DNA of 64,000 nucleotides from Eutreptiella sp. 'Long Island Sound 2002' (Eukaryota; Euglenozoa; Euglenophyceae; Eutreptiales; Eutreptiaceae): contig OZ038401.1 of NCBI GenBank assembly GCA_964036045.1, forward strand, positions 31,897,397 to 31,961,396, given 5' to 3'. The position numbers and the translations under genes are program-made. The notes beneath the pieces were generated by a model. The model had not been told where the DNA came from and ran no database searches. It saw only the letters and a program-made list of their open reading frames with translations. Of this stretch, positions 48,323-63,224 are shown piece by piece (position 1 is the stretch's first letter; every line of letters starts with the position of its first letter).

Positions 48323-49142
48323 GCAACAGCAGCTTAATCGCTACAAATATTCAAGCACCAGAACTGACGGTGAAACACACGCATCACAAACACACACACA
48401 CACACACTTCGTGAGGGAAACAATGAACCAACGACCGACTAACCCAGTGTGGACGGCGCGTGGCACAGCAGGGTACAAGTCACAGGCACAGGTCTCCGAA
48501 CACCTTGTCAGGCCATTGAAAACAAAGACATGTTTGAGGCTAGGCGCCTTTCGAAAAAAATAGACACTCAGAAAGAAACACACGCACACGGACACACCCA
48601 AACACAAACACACGCACACGCACACGCACACGCACGCACGCACGCACGCACGCAAGCGCCCGCACACACACACACACACACACAGACACACACACACTTG
48701 TTTAGGAACCAAACGAATGACCACTGTTGCTTACTGGAAACCGGTCACGCCTCGAGCACTGCGGGTCGCATGGCACCAGAGACACCTCGTCACGCCACAG
48801 AGCAATCAAAACAAGACAATAGCAAAAAGCATTGATTGTGTCATGATGTCATAAGGCGAGGCACCTTTCCGCAGTGGTACGACAGACAGGGGTACGAGTA
48901 CTATGCATATCATCATAGGGTTGGGTCACGAGCATGTGCAATAAGCACCCTGTATCGCACCTCTGACCTGAAAGGGGAGGAGAACGGGCCTGAACATTGC
49001 AGCAGTTCTTTCATGCCCGCATGAGAGAACCCTGTTGTTATTGCTCTACGCGCAAATGTGAATGCATGGGGACGTCAGGACGGGAGACCAGTGAAACCGC
49101 TGGCTCACACACACACAGAGGCGGAGCAGGCGTGGCACCTTG

Positions 49143-49841
49143 GCCAAGTCTTTGCACTGCGTGCGCACTGCGTGCATACTACGCACGCAGAGGCCGGGAT
49201 ACTCACCCAAGAATACTTGTCACCTGACTGGTTGCACAGCGAAGCAGCAAAGCCCACATGAGAACGACGAAACCGCCTTCAACTTGGTACTCCACTGTCC
49301 CTATGAACAAACCACTCGGCCTTGTAAAGTCCGCTTGCTTCGAGTGTTTCGTTGCCCGTGGCTTCGCTCTTGGAAGCGGATGAGGTGTCCCTTGACTCGG
49401 AGCGCGGGGAATGCGTTGTCCGTGGTCTCTTGGGTGATGGGGACCGCGAATAGGGTGAAGGGGAGGGCGGTGGTGATTCTGAGCGTGGACGCGACACACT
49501 TGTTGATGGCGAGCGAGGTCAGTGATGTGGTGGGGATGAAGGCCGTACCACAAACTCCTCAAGGTCCGCGGGCTATGTATGGCTACATCACCCCTGCCTT
49601 CTCGGGGTCCCAATAGTGGGGAGAGTTCAATATGGGGGATGGAAAATGGGTAAAAATGCTTGACATTGGGCAACAAAGGGTGACAATTCAAATGTGCCAC
49701 ATCCCAAATGCATAGGAAGCTGAAAAAAACCCCAGTATGGAACCAAAAACTTGCCAAAAGGGGCCAAAAATGGGGTCTGAGTAGTGGCCAACATTCAAAA
49801 CTTCGCACTGCGTGCGCACTGCGTGCGTGGCATTCCCCTTG
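49143..49841 (-). mobile_element. 699-bp insertion, unit 10
   Basis: Same site, ends and CCTTG duplication as in unit 9. Differences include one Leu/Ser change in the RS fragment, a silent CGT/CGC and a Val/Ile change in the hydrophobic frame. Confidence 0.65.
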
Positions 49842-51037
49842 ACGCAAATTGCGGCCATAGACTGGGAGAGCCGCAAAATCTGCGCACCAGGCGCCTGAGG
49901 TACCGTCTGGGCGGAGGTGCAGGGGGAGAATAAAACCACTGCACTGGTCCCCTCTCCAAAATGCACACACAACACACACAATTGAAGCGAGACGAACAGG
50001 CGTGACAACCACAAAACACACACACACACACACAGGTACCACAGGTGTCACAGAAGAATCCGTCAGCCATCCAAGAACAGGTCCTTGTGACCTCAAATTT
50101 TCAGGGAGGCGGTGTACCGCATCCTTTGTTGGGAGGACATGGCAGCGAGGTCGAGCTGGGCGCTCCTTCTACTCAGTGTGCTGCCTGAATCCACAGGCGG
50201 ACACCCGTGCGCTTAGGCAAAGATATTGCAAAATGTTATACAATTCTTGGGGGCCTCTGCAAACAAAAAGTGCATACAAAGGCTAGCGCCTTCTTAATTC
50301 ACAGTAGCAGAGGTGCAGTTCAGCTTGCTGATTGCAGGCGGAAGCCCAGTTCCAAACCCCTGGTCCTGGGTCAGCCCATGAAAAGAACCACCTCCTAAGA
50401 GCGAGTGAAACCGAGAGAACTAGCGATGGCATGTGCGCTGCATGGCCCCGTCGCTGCAGCAACCGCCTACGAATCGCACCATAGTGCGAAGGATGGTAAG
50501 ATAATGTTGAGTGTACCCCACAAAGCACTTACAAACGGACAAACAGGTGATGTGCGCACCAACTCTGCCACCAAGCCGGGTAGGGGTACCGCGAGGAAGG
50601 TTGAATTGAGAACACTTGGTGTTTTTTGTTTTCCCGTCAATGAGACTGCGGAGACAAGGAAAGGGATGTTGTGACCCACTTCGGTGTGTATCCCAGAAGA
50701 TAAAGAAACAATGAGCAAATGCGGGTGCAATCGGGATTGCTTGTGCGGGCAACTTGTGAGGGAAAATAACGCCACCAGCAAGCGAAATACCACGCCGCGA
50801 GCGTTGAAGAACGGAAATGAACTGAAACAACACCCTATTGCCCAAAAATTGCAACTGCTGCCCAACAATAATCATCTGCGCAGGACTCTGATGCATGCAC
50901 TTGCATGCGCAAACAGAAACCCTTGCGACACTGAACGCCACGTGAACGAATGCATAGACCAAGAACTACACACCCCAAGCGACGCAACAAAGCCCCATCT
51001 GTATAATGATCCGTGTACCACGACTTACAGAAACCGT

Positions 51038-51693
51038 CTACCGGGAGAGACGATCGAACAGATAGCGACCATATGTGATGCGAACACCTGCCATGTCACA
51101 TGTCGGCAGGTGTGTGCCAGCATTTCGGTGTGGATCCGACCCGTGACACAGGCACAACCCACACGCATGTCCCAAGCCCCCGGGCACCTGTTGGTCCTCT
51201 TCTTCCTCTTTCTGCGCCTTCTTAAACGCCGCCTCGAACTCGGGCCAAGTGATCTTGCCCACGCCAGAGCCCATGTCCCCTTTGTCCGTGTCGAACAGCA
51301 CCATCACACGGCCCATAGCCCTGGCTCCACTCAGACCCACACCGTTGGTGTCCTTGTGCCCCAGCAGCTCCTCGATTTCAGAGTCTGCCTTCAGCTTTGC
51401 ATTCAGCTCCGTACGGTCCACGACACCGTCTGGGCCTGCCATTTGGTCAAATAACTGCCGCACGCGGGACTTGGCCTTTGTTTGCACCTGCCAATCAGGA
51501 AGATAATGGCGGGGCTGGGGCTGGTTTCTGCGCCCCTCTCACTCACCCACTTGGTCAACGCCCAAAACTGGGGGATGTAGAGGAATGGTATTGAAAGCCC
51601 CATCAGGCATGCCGTCCGTGCAACAGGAGGTGATACCTTGCTGAATGCCAGGTGAACAAACACACTGATCAAGAAATGCCAACTCCAAGACAT
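51038..51693 (-). CDS. Array gene copy 11 (mosaic)
   Basis: Exons 51547-51693 and 51038-51487. The tail combines VPGG and HGSD, typical of copies 2-4, with the TAG after SR typical of copies 5-15. This indicates recombination or conversion between subtypes. Confidence 0.65.
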
Positions 51694-53712
51694 GCAACAG
51701 CAGCTTAATCGCTACAAATATTCAAGCACCAGAACTGACGGTGAAACACACGCATCACAAACACATACACACACACACTTCGTGAGGGAAACAATGAACC
51801 AACGACCGACTAACCCAGTGTGGACGGGCCGTGGCACAGCAGGGTACAAGTCACAGGCACAGGTCTCCGAACACCTCGTCAGGCCATTGAAAACAAAGAC
51901 ATGTTTGAGGCTAGGCGCCTTTCGAAAAAAATAGACACTCAGAAAGAAACACACGCACACGGACACACCCAAACACAAACACACGCACACGCACACGCAC
52001 ACGCACGCACGCACGCACGCACGCAAGCGCCCGCACACACACACGCACACACAGACGCACACACACTTGTTTGGGAACCAAACGAATGACCACTGTTGCT
52101 TACTGGAAACCGGTCACGCCTCGAGCACTGCGGGTCGGATGGCACCAGAGACACCTCGTCACGCCACAGAGCAATCAAAACAAGACAATAGCAAAAAGCA
52201 TTGATTGTGTCCTGATGTCATAAGGCGAGGCACCTTTCCGCAGTGGTACGACAGACAGGGGTACGAGCGAGTACTATGCATATCATCATAGGGTTGGGTC
52301 ACGAGCATGTGCAATAAGCACCCTGTATCGCACCTCTGACCTGGGAGGGGAGGAGAATGGGCCTGAACATCGCAGCAGTTCTTGCATACCCGCATGAGAG
52401 AACCCTGTTGTTATTGCTCTACGCGCAAATGTGAATGCATGGGGACGTCAGGACGGGAGACCAGTGTAACCGCTGGCTCACACACACACAGAGGCGGAGC
52501 AGGCGTGGCACCTTGATGCAATTTGCGGCCATAGACTGGGAGAGCCGCAAAATCTGCGCACCAGGCGCCTGAGGTACCGTCTGGGCGGAGGTGCAGGGGA
52601 CGAATCCAACTACTGTACTGGTCCCCTCTCCAAAATGCACACACAACACACACAATTGAAGCGAGACGAACAGGTGTGACAACCACAAAACACACACACA
52701 CACACACAGGTACCACAGGTGTCACAGAAGAATCCATCAGCCATTCAAGAACAGGTCCTTGTGCCCTCAAATTTTCAGGGAGGCGGTGTACCGCATCCTT
52801 TGTTGGGAGGACATGGCAGCGAGGTCGAGCTGGGCGCTCCTTCTACTCAGTGTGCTGCCTGAATCCACAGGCGGACACCCGTGCGCTTAGGCAAAGATAT
52901 TGCAAAATGTTATACAATTCTTGGGGGCCTCTGCAAACAAAAAGTGCATACAAAGGCTAGCGCCTTCTTAATTCACAGTAGCAGAGGTGCAGTTCAGCTT
53001 GCTGATTGCAGGCGGAAGCCCAGTTCCAAACCCCTGGTCCTGGGTCAGCCCATGAAAAGAACCACCTCCTAAGAGCGAGTGAAACTGAGAGAACTAGCGA
53101 TGGCATGTGCACTGCATGGCCCGGTCGCTGCAGCAACCGCCTACGAATCGCACCATAGTGCGAAGGATGGTAAGATAATGTTGAGTGTACCCCACGAAGC
53201 ACTTACAAACGGACAAACAGGTGATGTGCGCATCAACTCTGCCACCAAGCCGGGTAGGGGTACCGCGAGGAAGGTTGAATTGAGAACACTTGGTGTTTTT
53301 TGTTTTCCCGTCAATGAGACTGCGGAGACAAGGAAAGGGATGTTGTGACCCACTTCGGTGTGTATCCCAGAAGATAAAGAAACAATGAGCAAATGCGGGT
53401 GCAATCGGGATTGCTTGTGCGGGCAACTTGTGAGGGAAAATAACGCCACCAGCAAGCGAAATACCACGCCGCGAGCGTTGAAGAACGGAAATGAACTGAA
53501 ACAACACCCTATTACCCAAAAATTGCAACTGCTGCCCAACAATAATCATCTGCAGCAGGACTCTGATGCATGCACTTGCATGCGCAAACAGAAACCCTTG
53601 CGACACTGAACGCCACGTGAACGAATGCATAGACCAAGAACTACACACCCCAAGCGACGCAACAAAGTCCCATCTGTATAATGATCCGTGTACCATGACT
53701 TACAGAAACCGT

Positions 53713-54368
53713 CTACCGGGAGAGACGATCGAACAGATAGCGACCATATGTGATGCGAACACCTGCCATGTCACATGTCGGCAGGTGTGTGCCAGCATTT
53801 CGGTGTGGACCCGACCCGTGACACAGGCACAACCCACATGCATGTCCCAAGCCCTCGGGCACCTGTTGGTCCTCTTCTTCCTCTTTCTGCGCCTTCTTAA
53901 ACGCCGCCTCGAACTCGGGCCAAGTGATCTTGCCCACGCCAGAGCCCATGTCCCCTTTGTCCGTGTCGAACAGCACCATCACACGGCCCATAGCCCTGGC
54001 TCCACTCAGACCCACACCGTTGGTGTCCTTGTGCCCCAGCAGCTCCTCGATTTCAGAGTCTGCCTTCAGCTTTGCATTCAGCTCCGTACGGTCCACGACA
54101 CCGTCTGGGCCTGCCATTTGGTCAAATATCTGCCGCACGCGGGACTTGGCCTTTGTTTGCACCTGCCAATCAGGAAGATAATGGCGGGGCTGGGGCTGGT
54201 TTCTGCGCCCCTCTCACTCACCCATTTGGTCAACGCCCAAAACTGGGGGATGTAGAGGAATGGTATCGAAAGCCCCATCAGGCATGCCGTCCGTGCAACA
54301 GGAGGTGATACCTTGCTGAATGCCAGGTGAACAAACACACTGATCAAGAAATGCCAACTCCAAGACAT
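53713..54368 (-). CDS. Array gene copy 12
   Basis: Exons 54222-54368 and 53713-54162. IFDQ and GVGK as in copy 5, with the silent AAA lysine at the exon 1 donor. Confidence 0.65.
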
Positions 54369-56388
54369 GCAACAGCAGCTTAATCGCTACAAATATTCAA
54401 GCACCAGAACTGACGGTGAAACACACGCATCACAAACACACACACACACACACTTCGTGAGGGAAACAATGAACCAACGACCGACTAACCCAGTGTGGAC
54501 GGCGCGTGGCACAGCAGGGTACAAGTCACAGGCACAGGTCTCCGAACACCTCGTCAGGCCATTGAAAACAAAGACATGTTTGAGGCTAGGCGCCTTTCGA
54601 AAAAAATAGACACTCAGAAAGAAACACACGCACACGGACACACCCAAACACAAACACACGCACACGCACACGCACACGCACACGCACGCACGCACGCACG
54701 CAAGCGCCCGCACACACACACGCACACACAGACGCACACACACTTGTTTGGGAACCAAACGAATGACCACTGTTGCTTACTGGAAACCGGTCACGCCTCG
54801 AGCACTGCGGGTCGGATGGCACCAGAGACACCTCGTCACGCCACAGAGCAATCAAAACAAGACAATAGCAAAAAGCATTGATTGTGTCCTGGTGTCATAA
54901 GGCGAGGCACCTTTCCGCAGTGGTACGACAGACAGGGGTACGAGTACTATGCATATCATCATAGGGTTGGGTCACGAGCATGTGCAATAAGCACCCTGTA
55001 TCGCACCTCTGACCTGGGAGGGGAGGAGAATGGGCCTGAACATCGCAGCAGTTCTTTCATACCCGCATGAGAGAACCCTGTTGTTATTGCTCTACGCGCA
55101 AATGTGAATGCATGGGGACGTCAGGACGGGAGACCAGTGTAACCGCTGGCTCACACACACACAGAGGCGGAGCAGGCGTGGCACCTTGATGCAATTTGCG
55201 GCCATAGACTGGGAGAGCCGCAAAATCTGCGCACCAGGCGCCTGAGGTACCGTCTGGGCGGAGGTGCAGGGGGAAGATCCAACTACTGTACTGGTCCCCT
55301 CTCCAAAATGCACACACAACACACACAATTGAAGCGAGACGAACAGGTGTGACAACCACAAAACACACACACACACACACAGGTACCACAGGTGTCACAG
55401 AAGAAGAATCCGTCAGCCATCCAAGAACAGGTCCTTGTGCCCTCAAATTTTCAGGGAGGCGGTGTACCGCATCCTTTGTTGGGAGGACATGGCAGCGAGG
55501 TCGAGCTGGGCGCTCCTTCTACTCAGTGTGCTGCCTGAATCCACAGGCGGACACCCGTGCGCTTAGGCAAAGATATTGCAAAATGTTATACAATTCTTGG
55601 GGGCCTCTGCAAACAAAAAGTGCATACAAAGGCTAGCGCCTTCTTAATTCACAGTAGCAGAGGTGCAGTTCAGCTTGCTGATTGCAGGCGGAAGCCCAGT
55701 TCCAAACCCCTGGTCCTGGGTCAGCCCATGAAAAGAACCACCTCCTAAGAGCGAGTGAAACTGAGAGAACTAGCGATGGCATGTGCACTGCATGGCCCGG
55801 TCGCTGCAGCAACCGCCTACGAATCGCACCATAGTGCGAAGGATGGTAAGATAATGTTGAGTGTACCCCACGAAGCACTTACAAACGGACAAACAGGTGA
55901 TGTGCGCACCAACTCTGCCACCAAGCCGGGTAGGGGCACCGCGAGGAAGGTTGAATTGAGAACACTTGGTGTTTTTTGTTTTCCCGTCAATGAGACTGCG
56001 GAGACAAGGAAAGGGATGTTGTGACCCACTTCGGTGTGTATCCCAGAAGATAAAGAAACAATGAGCAAATGCGGGTGCAATCGGGATTGCTTGTGCGGGC
56101 AACTTGTGAGGGAAAATAACGCCACCAGCAAGCGAAATACCACGCCGCGAGCGTTGAAGAACGGAAATGAACTGAAACAACACCCTATTACCCAAAAATT
56201 GCAACTGCTGCCCAACAATAATCATCTGCAGCAGGACTCTGATGCATGCACTTGCATGCGCAAACAGAAACCCTTGCGACACTGAACGCCACGTGAACGA
56301 ATGCATAGACCAAGAACTACACACCCCAAGCGACGCAACAAAGTCCCATCTGTATAATGATCCGTGTACCATGACTTACAGAAACCGT

Positions 56389-57043
56389 CTACCGGGAGAG
56401 ACGATCGAACAGATAGCGACCATATGTGATGCGAACACCTGCCATGTCACATGTCGGCAGGTGTGTGCCAGCATTTCGGTGTGGACCCGACCCGTGACAC
56501 AGGCACAACCCACATGCATGTCCCAAGCCCTCGGGCACCTGTTGGTCCTCTTCTTCCTCTTTCTGCGCCTTCTTAAACGCCGCCTCGAACTCGGGCCAAG
56601 TGATCTTGCCCACGCCAGAGCCCATGTCCCCTTTGTCCGTGTCGAACAGCACCATCACACGGCCCATAGCCCTGGCTCCACTCAGACCCACACCGTTGGT
56701 GTCCTTGTGCCCCAGCAGCTCCTCGATTTCAGAGTCTGCCTTCAGCTTTGCATTCAGCTCCGTACGGTCCACGACACCGTCTGGGCCTGCCATTTGGTCA
56801 AATATCTGCCGCACGCGGGACTTGGCCTTTGTTTGCACCTGCCAATCAGGAAGATAATGGCGGGGCTGGGGCTGGTTTCTGCGCCCCTCTCACTCACCCA
56901 TTTGGTCAACGCCCAAAACTGGGGGATGTAGAGGAATGGTATCGAAAGCCCCATCAGGCATGCCGTCCGTGCAACAGGAGTGATACCTTGCTGAATGCCA
57001 GGTGAACAAACACACTGATCAAGAAATGCCAACTCCAAGACAT
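56389..57043 (-). pseudogene. Array gene copy 13 with 1-bp deletion in exon 1
   Basis: Exon 2 (56389-56838) is intact (IFDQ). Exon 1 (56898-57043) has the same one-base loss as copy 6, at about 56979, shifting the ATG out of frame. Sharing an identical lesion with copy 6 suggests conversion or common descent, not two independent events. Confidence 0.55.
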
Positions 57044-59071
57044 GCAACAGCAGCTTAATCGCTACAAATATTCAAGCACCAGAACTGACGGTGAAACACA
57101 CGCATCACAAACACATACACACACACACTTCGTGAGGGAAACAATGAACCAACGACCGACTAACCCAGTGTGGACGGCGCGTGGCACAGCAGGGTACAAG
57201 TCACAGGCACAGGTCTCCGAACACCTCGTCAGGCCATTGAAAACAAAGACATGTTTGAGGCTAGGCGCCTTTCGAAAAAAATAGACACTCAGAAAGAAAC
57301 ACACGCACACGGACACACCCAAACACAAACACACGCACACGCACACGCACACGCACGCACGCACGCACGCACGCAAGCGCCCGCACACACACACGCACAC
57401 ACAGACACACACACACTTGTTTGGGAACCAAACGAATGACCACTGTTGCTTACTGGAAACCGGTCACGCCTCGAGCACTGCGGGTCGGATGGCACCAGAG
57501 ACACCTCGTCACGCCACAGAGCAATCAAAACAAGACAATAGCAAAAAGCATTGATTGTGTCCTGATGTCATAAGGCGAGGCACCTTTCCGCAGTGGTACG
57601 ACAGACAGGGGTACGAGCGAGTACTATGCATATCATCATAGGGTTGGGTCACGAGCATGTGCAATAAGCACCCTGTATCGCACCTCTGACCTGGGAGGGG
57701 AGGAGAATGGGCCTGAACATCGCAGCAGTTCTTTCATACCCGCATGAGAGAACCCTATTGTTATTGCTCTACGCGCAAATGTGAATGCATGGGGACGTCA
57801 GGACGGGAGACCAGAGACCAGTGTAACCGCTGGCTCACACACACACAGAGGCGGAGCAGGCGTGGCACCTTGATGCAATTTGCGGCCATAGACTGGGAGA
57901 GCCGCAAAATCTGCGCACCAGGCGCCTGAGGTACCGTCTGGGCGGAGGTGCAGGGGAAGAATCCAACTACTGTACTGGTCCCCTCTCCAAAATGCACACA
58001 CAACACACACAATTGAAGCGAGACGAACAGGCGTGACAACCACAAAACACACACACACACACACACAGGTACCACAGGTGTCACAGAAGAATCCATCAGC
58101 CATTCAAGAACAGGTCCTTGTGACCTCAAATTTTCAGGGAGGCGGTGTACCGCATCCTTTGTTGGGAGGACATGGCAGCGAGGTCGAGCTGGGCGCTCCT
58201 TCTACTCAGTGTGCTGCCTGAATCCACAGGCGGACACCCGTGCGCTTAGGCAAAGATATTGCAAAATGTTATACAATTCTCGGGGGCCTCTGCAAACAAA
58301 AAGTGCATACAAAGGCTAGCGCCTTCTTAATTCACAGTAGCAGAGGTGCAGTTCAGCTTGCTGATTGCAGGCGGAAGCCCAGTTCCAAACCCCTGGTCCT
58401 GGGTCAGCCCATGAAAAGAACCACCTCCTAAGAGCGAGTGAAACTGAGAGAACTAGCGATGGCATGTGCACTGCATGGCCCCGTCGCTGCAGCAACCGCC
58501 TACGAATCGCACCATAGTGCGAAGGATGGTAAGATAATGTTGAGTGTACCCCACGAAGCACTTACAAACGGACAAACAGGTGATGTGCGCACCAACTCTG
58601 CCACCAAGCCGGGTAGGGGTACCGCGAGGAAGGTTGAATTGAGAACACTTGGTGTTTTTTGTTTTCCCGTCAATGAGACTGCGGAGACAAGGAAAGGGAT
58701 GTTGTGACCCACTTCGGTGTGTATCCCAGAAGATAAAGAAACAATGAGCAAATGCGGGTGCAATCGGGATTGCTTGTGCGGGCAACTTGTGAGGGAAAAT
58801 AACGCCACCAGCAAGCGAAATACCACGCCGCGAGCGTTGAAGAACGGAAATGAACTGAAACAACACCCTATTACCCAAAAATTGCAACTGCTGCCCAACA
58901 ATAATCATCTGCAGCAGGACTCTGATGCATGCACTTGCATGCGCAAACAGAAACCCTTGCGACACTGAACGCCACGTGAACGAATGCATAGACCAAGAAC
59001 TACACACCCCAAGCGACGCAACAAAGTCCCATCTGTATAATGATCCGTGTACCATGACTTACAGAAACCGT

Positions 59072-59727
59072 CTACCGGGAGAGACGATCGAACAGATAGC
59101 GACCATATGTGATGCGAACACCTGCCATGTCACATGTCGGCAGGTGTGTGCCAGCATTTCGGTGTGGACCCGACCCGTGACACAGGCACAACCCACATGC
59201 ATGTCCCAAGCCCTCGGGCACCTGTTGGTCCTCTTCTTCCTCTTTCTGCGCCTTCTTAAACGCCGCCTCGAACTCGGGCCAAGTGATCTTGCCCACGCCA
59301 GAGCCCATGTCCCCTTTGTCCGTGTCGAACAGCACCATCACACGGCCCATAGCCCTGGCTCCACTCAGACCCACACCGTTGGTGTCCTTGTGCCCCAGCA
59401 GCTCCTCGATTTCGGAGTCTGCCTTCAGCTTTGCATTCAGCTCCGTACGGTCCACGACACCGTCTGGGCCTGCCATTTGGTCAAATAACTGCCGCACGCG
59501 GGACTTGGCCTTTGTTTGCACCTGCCAATCAGGAAGATAATGGCGGGGCTGGGGCTGGTTTCTGCGCCCCTCTCACTCACCCACTTGGTCAACGCCCAAA
59601 ACTGGGGGATGTAGAGGAATGGTATTGAAAGCCCCATCAGGCATGCCGTCCGTGCAACAGGAGGTGATACCTTGCTGAATGCCAGGTGAACAAACACACT
59701 GATCAAGAAATGCCAACTCCAAGACAT
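59072..59727 (-). CDS. Array gene copy 14
   Basis: Exons 59581-59727 and 59072-59521. Carries the silent TCC serine (ADSEIEE) shared with copies 2 and 3, but the late-type tail with TAG. Another mosaic. Confidence 0.65.
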
Positions 59728-61748
59728 GCAACAGCAGCTTAATCGCTACAAATATTCAAGCACCAGAACTGACGGTGAAACACACGCATCACAAACACAT
59801 ACACACACACACTTCGTGAGGGAAACAATGAACCAACGACCGACTAACCCAGTGTGGACGGCGCGTGGCACAGCAGGGTACAAGTCACAGGCACAGGTCT
59901 CCGAACACCTCGTCAGGCCATTGAAAACAAAGACATGTTTGAGGCTAGGCGCCTTTCGAAAAAAATAGACACTCAGAAAGAAACACACGCACACGGACAC
60001 ACCCAAACACAAACACACGCACACGCACACGCACACGCACGCACGCACGCACGCACGCAAGCGCCCGCACACACACACGCACACACAGACGCACACACAC
60101 TTGTTTGGGAACCAAACGAATGACCACTGTTGCTTACTGGAAACCGGTCACGCCTCGAGCACTGCGGGTCGGATGGCACCAGAGACACCTCGTCACGCCA
60201 CAGAGCAATCAAAACAAGACAATAGCAAAAAGCATTGATTGTGTCCTGATGTCATAAGGCGAGGCACCTTTCCGCAGTGGTACGACAGACAGGGGTACGA
60301 GCGAGTACTATGCATATCATCATAGGGTTGGGTCACGAGCATGTGCAATAAGCACCCTGTATCGCACCTCTGACCTGGGAGGGGAGGAGAATGGGCCTGA
60401 ACATCGCAGCAGTTCTTTCATACCCGCATGAGAGAACCCTGTTGTTATTGCTCTACGCGCAAATGTGAATGCATGGGGACGTCAGGACGGGAGACCAGTG
60501 TAACCGCTGGCTCACACACACACAGAGGCGGAGCAGGCGTGGCACCTTGATGCAATTTGCGGCCATAGACTGGGAGAGCCGCAAAATCTGCGCACCAGGC
60601 GCCTGAGGTACCGTCTGGGCGGAGGTGCAGGGGACGAATCCAACTACTGTACTGGTCCCCTCTCCAAAATGCACACACAACACACACAATTGAAGCGAGA
60701 CGAACAGGTGTGACAACCACAAAACACACACACACACACACAGGTACCACAGGTGTCACAGAAGAAGAATCCGTCAGCCATCCAAGAACAGGTCCTTGTG
60801 CCCTCAAATTTTCAGGGAGGCGGTGTACCGCATCCTTTGTTGGGAGGACATGGCAGCGAGGTCGAGCTGGGCGCTCCTTCTACTCAGTGTGCTGCCTGAA
60901 TCCACAGGCGGACACCCGTGCGCTTAGGCAAAGATATTGCAAAATGTTATACAATTCTTGGGGGCCTCTGCAAACAAAAAGTGCATACAAAGGCTAGCGC
61001 CTTCTTAATTCACAGTAGCAGAGGTGCAGTTCAGCTTGCTGATTGCAGGCGGAAGCCCAGTTCCAAACCCCTGGTCCTGGGTCAGCCCATGAAAAGAACC
61101 ACCTCCTATGAGCGAGTGAAACTGAGAGAACCAGCGATGGCATGTGCGCTGCATGGCCCGGTCGCTGCAGCAACCGCCTACGAATCGCACCATAGTGCGA
61201 AGGATGGTAAGACAATGTTGAGGGTACCCCACGAAGCACTTACAAACGGACAAACAGGTGATGTGCGCATCAACTCTGCCACCAAGCCGGGTAGGGGTAC
61301 CGCGAGGAAGGTTGAATTGAGAACACTTGGTGTTTTTTGTTTTCCCGTCAATGAGACTGCGGAGACAAGGAAAGGGATGTTGTGACCCACTTCGGTGTGT
61401 ATCCCAGAAGATAAAGAAACAATGAGCAAATGCGGGTGCAATCGGGATTGCTTGTGCGGGCAACTTGTGAGGGAAAATAACGCCACCAGCAAGCGAAATA
61501 CCACGCCGCGAGCGTTGAAGAACGGAAATGAACTGAAACAACACCCTATTACCCAAAAATTGCAACTGCTGCCCAACAATAATCATCTGCGCAGGACTCT
61601 GATGCATGCACTTGCATGCGCAAACAGAAACCCTTGCGACACTGAACGCCACGTGAACGAATGCATAGACCAAGAACTACACACCCCAAGCGACGCAACA
61701 AAGTCCCATCTGTATAATGATCCGTGTACCATGACTTACAGAAACCGT

Positions 61749-62404
61749 CTACCGGGAGAGACGATCGAACAGATAGCGACCATATGTGATGCGAACACCT
61801 GCCATGTCACATGTCGGCAGGTGTGTGCCAGCATTTCGGTGTGGACCCGACCCGTGACACAGGCACAACCCACATGCATGTCCCAAGCCCTCGGGCACCT
61901 GTTGGTCCTCTTCTTCCTCTTTCTGCGCCTTCTTAAACGCCGCCTCGAACTCGGGCCAAGTGATCTTGCCCACGCCAGAGCCCATGTCCCCTTTGTCCGT
62001 GTCGAACAGCACCATCACACGGCCCATAGCCCTGGCTCCACTCAGACCCACACCGTTGGTGTCCTTGTGCCCCAGCAGCTCCTCGATTTCAGAGTCTGCC
62101 TTCAGCTTTGCATTCAGCTCCGTACGGTCCACGACACCGTCTGGGCCTGCCATTTGGTCAAATAACTGCCGCACGCGGGACTTGGCCTTTGTTTGCACCT
62201 GCCAATCAGGAAGATAATGGCGGGGCTGGGGCTGGTTTCTGCGCCCCTCTCACTCACCCACTTGGTCAACGCCCAAAACTGGGGGATGTAGAGGAATGGT
62301 ATCGAAAGCCCCATCAGGCATGCCGTCCGTGCAACAGGAGGTGATACCTTGCTGAATGCCAGGTGAACAAACACACTGATCAAGAAATGCCAACTCCAAG
62401 ACAT
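61749..62404 (-). CDS. Array gene copy 15
   Basis: Exons 62258-62404 and 61749-62198. LFDQ, GVGK, TAG after SR. Flanked 5' by the third copy of the insertion. Its unit is cut by the window end. Confidence 0.65.
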
Positions 62405-63224
62405 GCAACAGCAGCTTAATCGCTACAAATATTCAAGCACCAGAACTGACGGTGAAGCACACGCATCACAAACACACACACACACACACTTCGTGAGGGA
62501 AACAATGAACCAACGACCGACTAACCCAGTGTGGACGGGCCGTGGCACAGCAGGGTACAAGTCACAGGCACAGGTCTCCGAACACCTCGTCAGGCCATTG
62601 AAAACAAAGACATGTTTGAGGCTAGGCGCCTTTCGAAAAAGATAGACACTCAGAAAGAAACACACGCACACGGACACACCCAAACACAAACACACGCACA
62701 CGCACACACACACGCACGCACGCACGCACGCACGCAAGCGCCCGCACACACACACACACACACACAGACACACACACACTTGTTTAGGAACCAAACGAAT
62801 GACCACTGTTGCTTACTGGAAACCGGTCACGCCTCGAGCACTGCGGGTCGGATGGCACCAGAGACACCTCGTCACGCCACAGAGCAATCAAAACAAGACA
62901 ATAGCAAAAAGCATTGATTGTGTCCTGATGTCATAAGGCGAGGCACCTTTCCGCAGTGGTACGACAGACAGGGGTACGAGTACTATGCATATCATCATAG
63001 GGTTGGGTCACGAGCATGTGCAATAAGCACCCTGTATCGCACCTCTGACCTGAAAGGGGAGGAGAACGGGCCTGAACATCGCAGCAGTTCTTTCATGCCC
63101 GCATGAGAGAACCCTGTTGTTATTGCTCTACGCGCAAATGTGAATGCATGGGGACGTCAGGACGGGAGACCAGTGTAACCGCTGGCTCACACACACACAG
63201 AGGCGGAGCAGGCGTGGTACCTTG

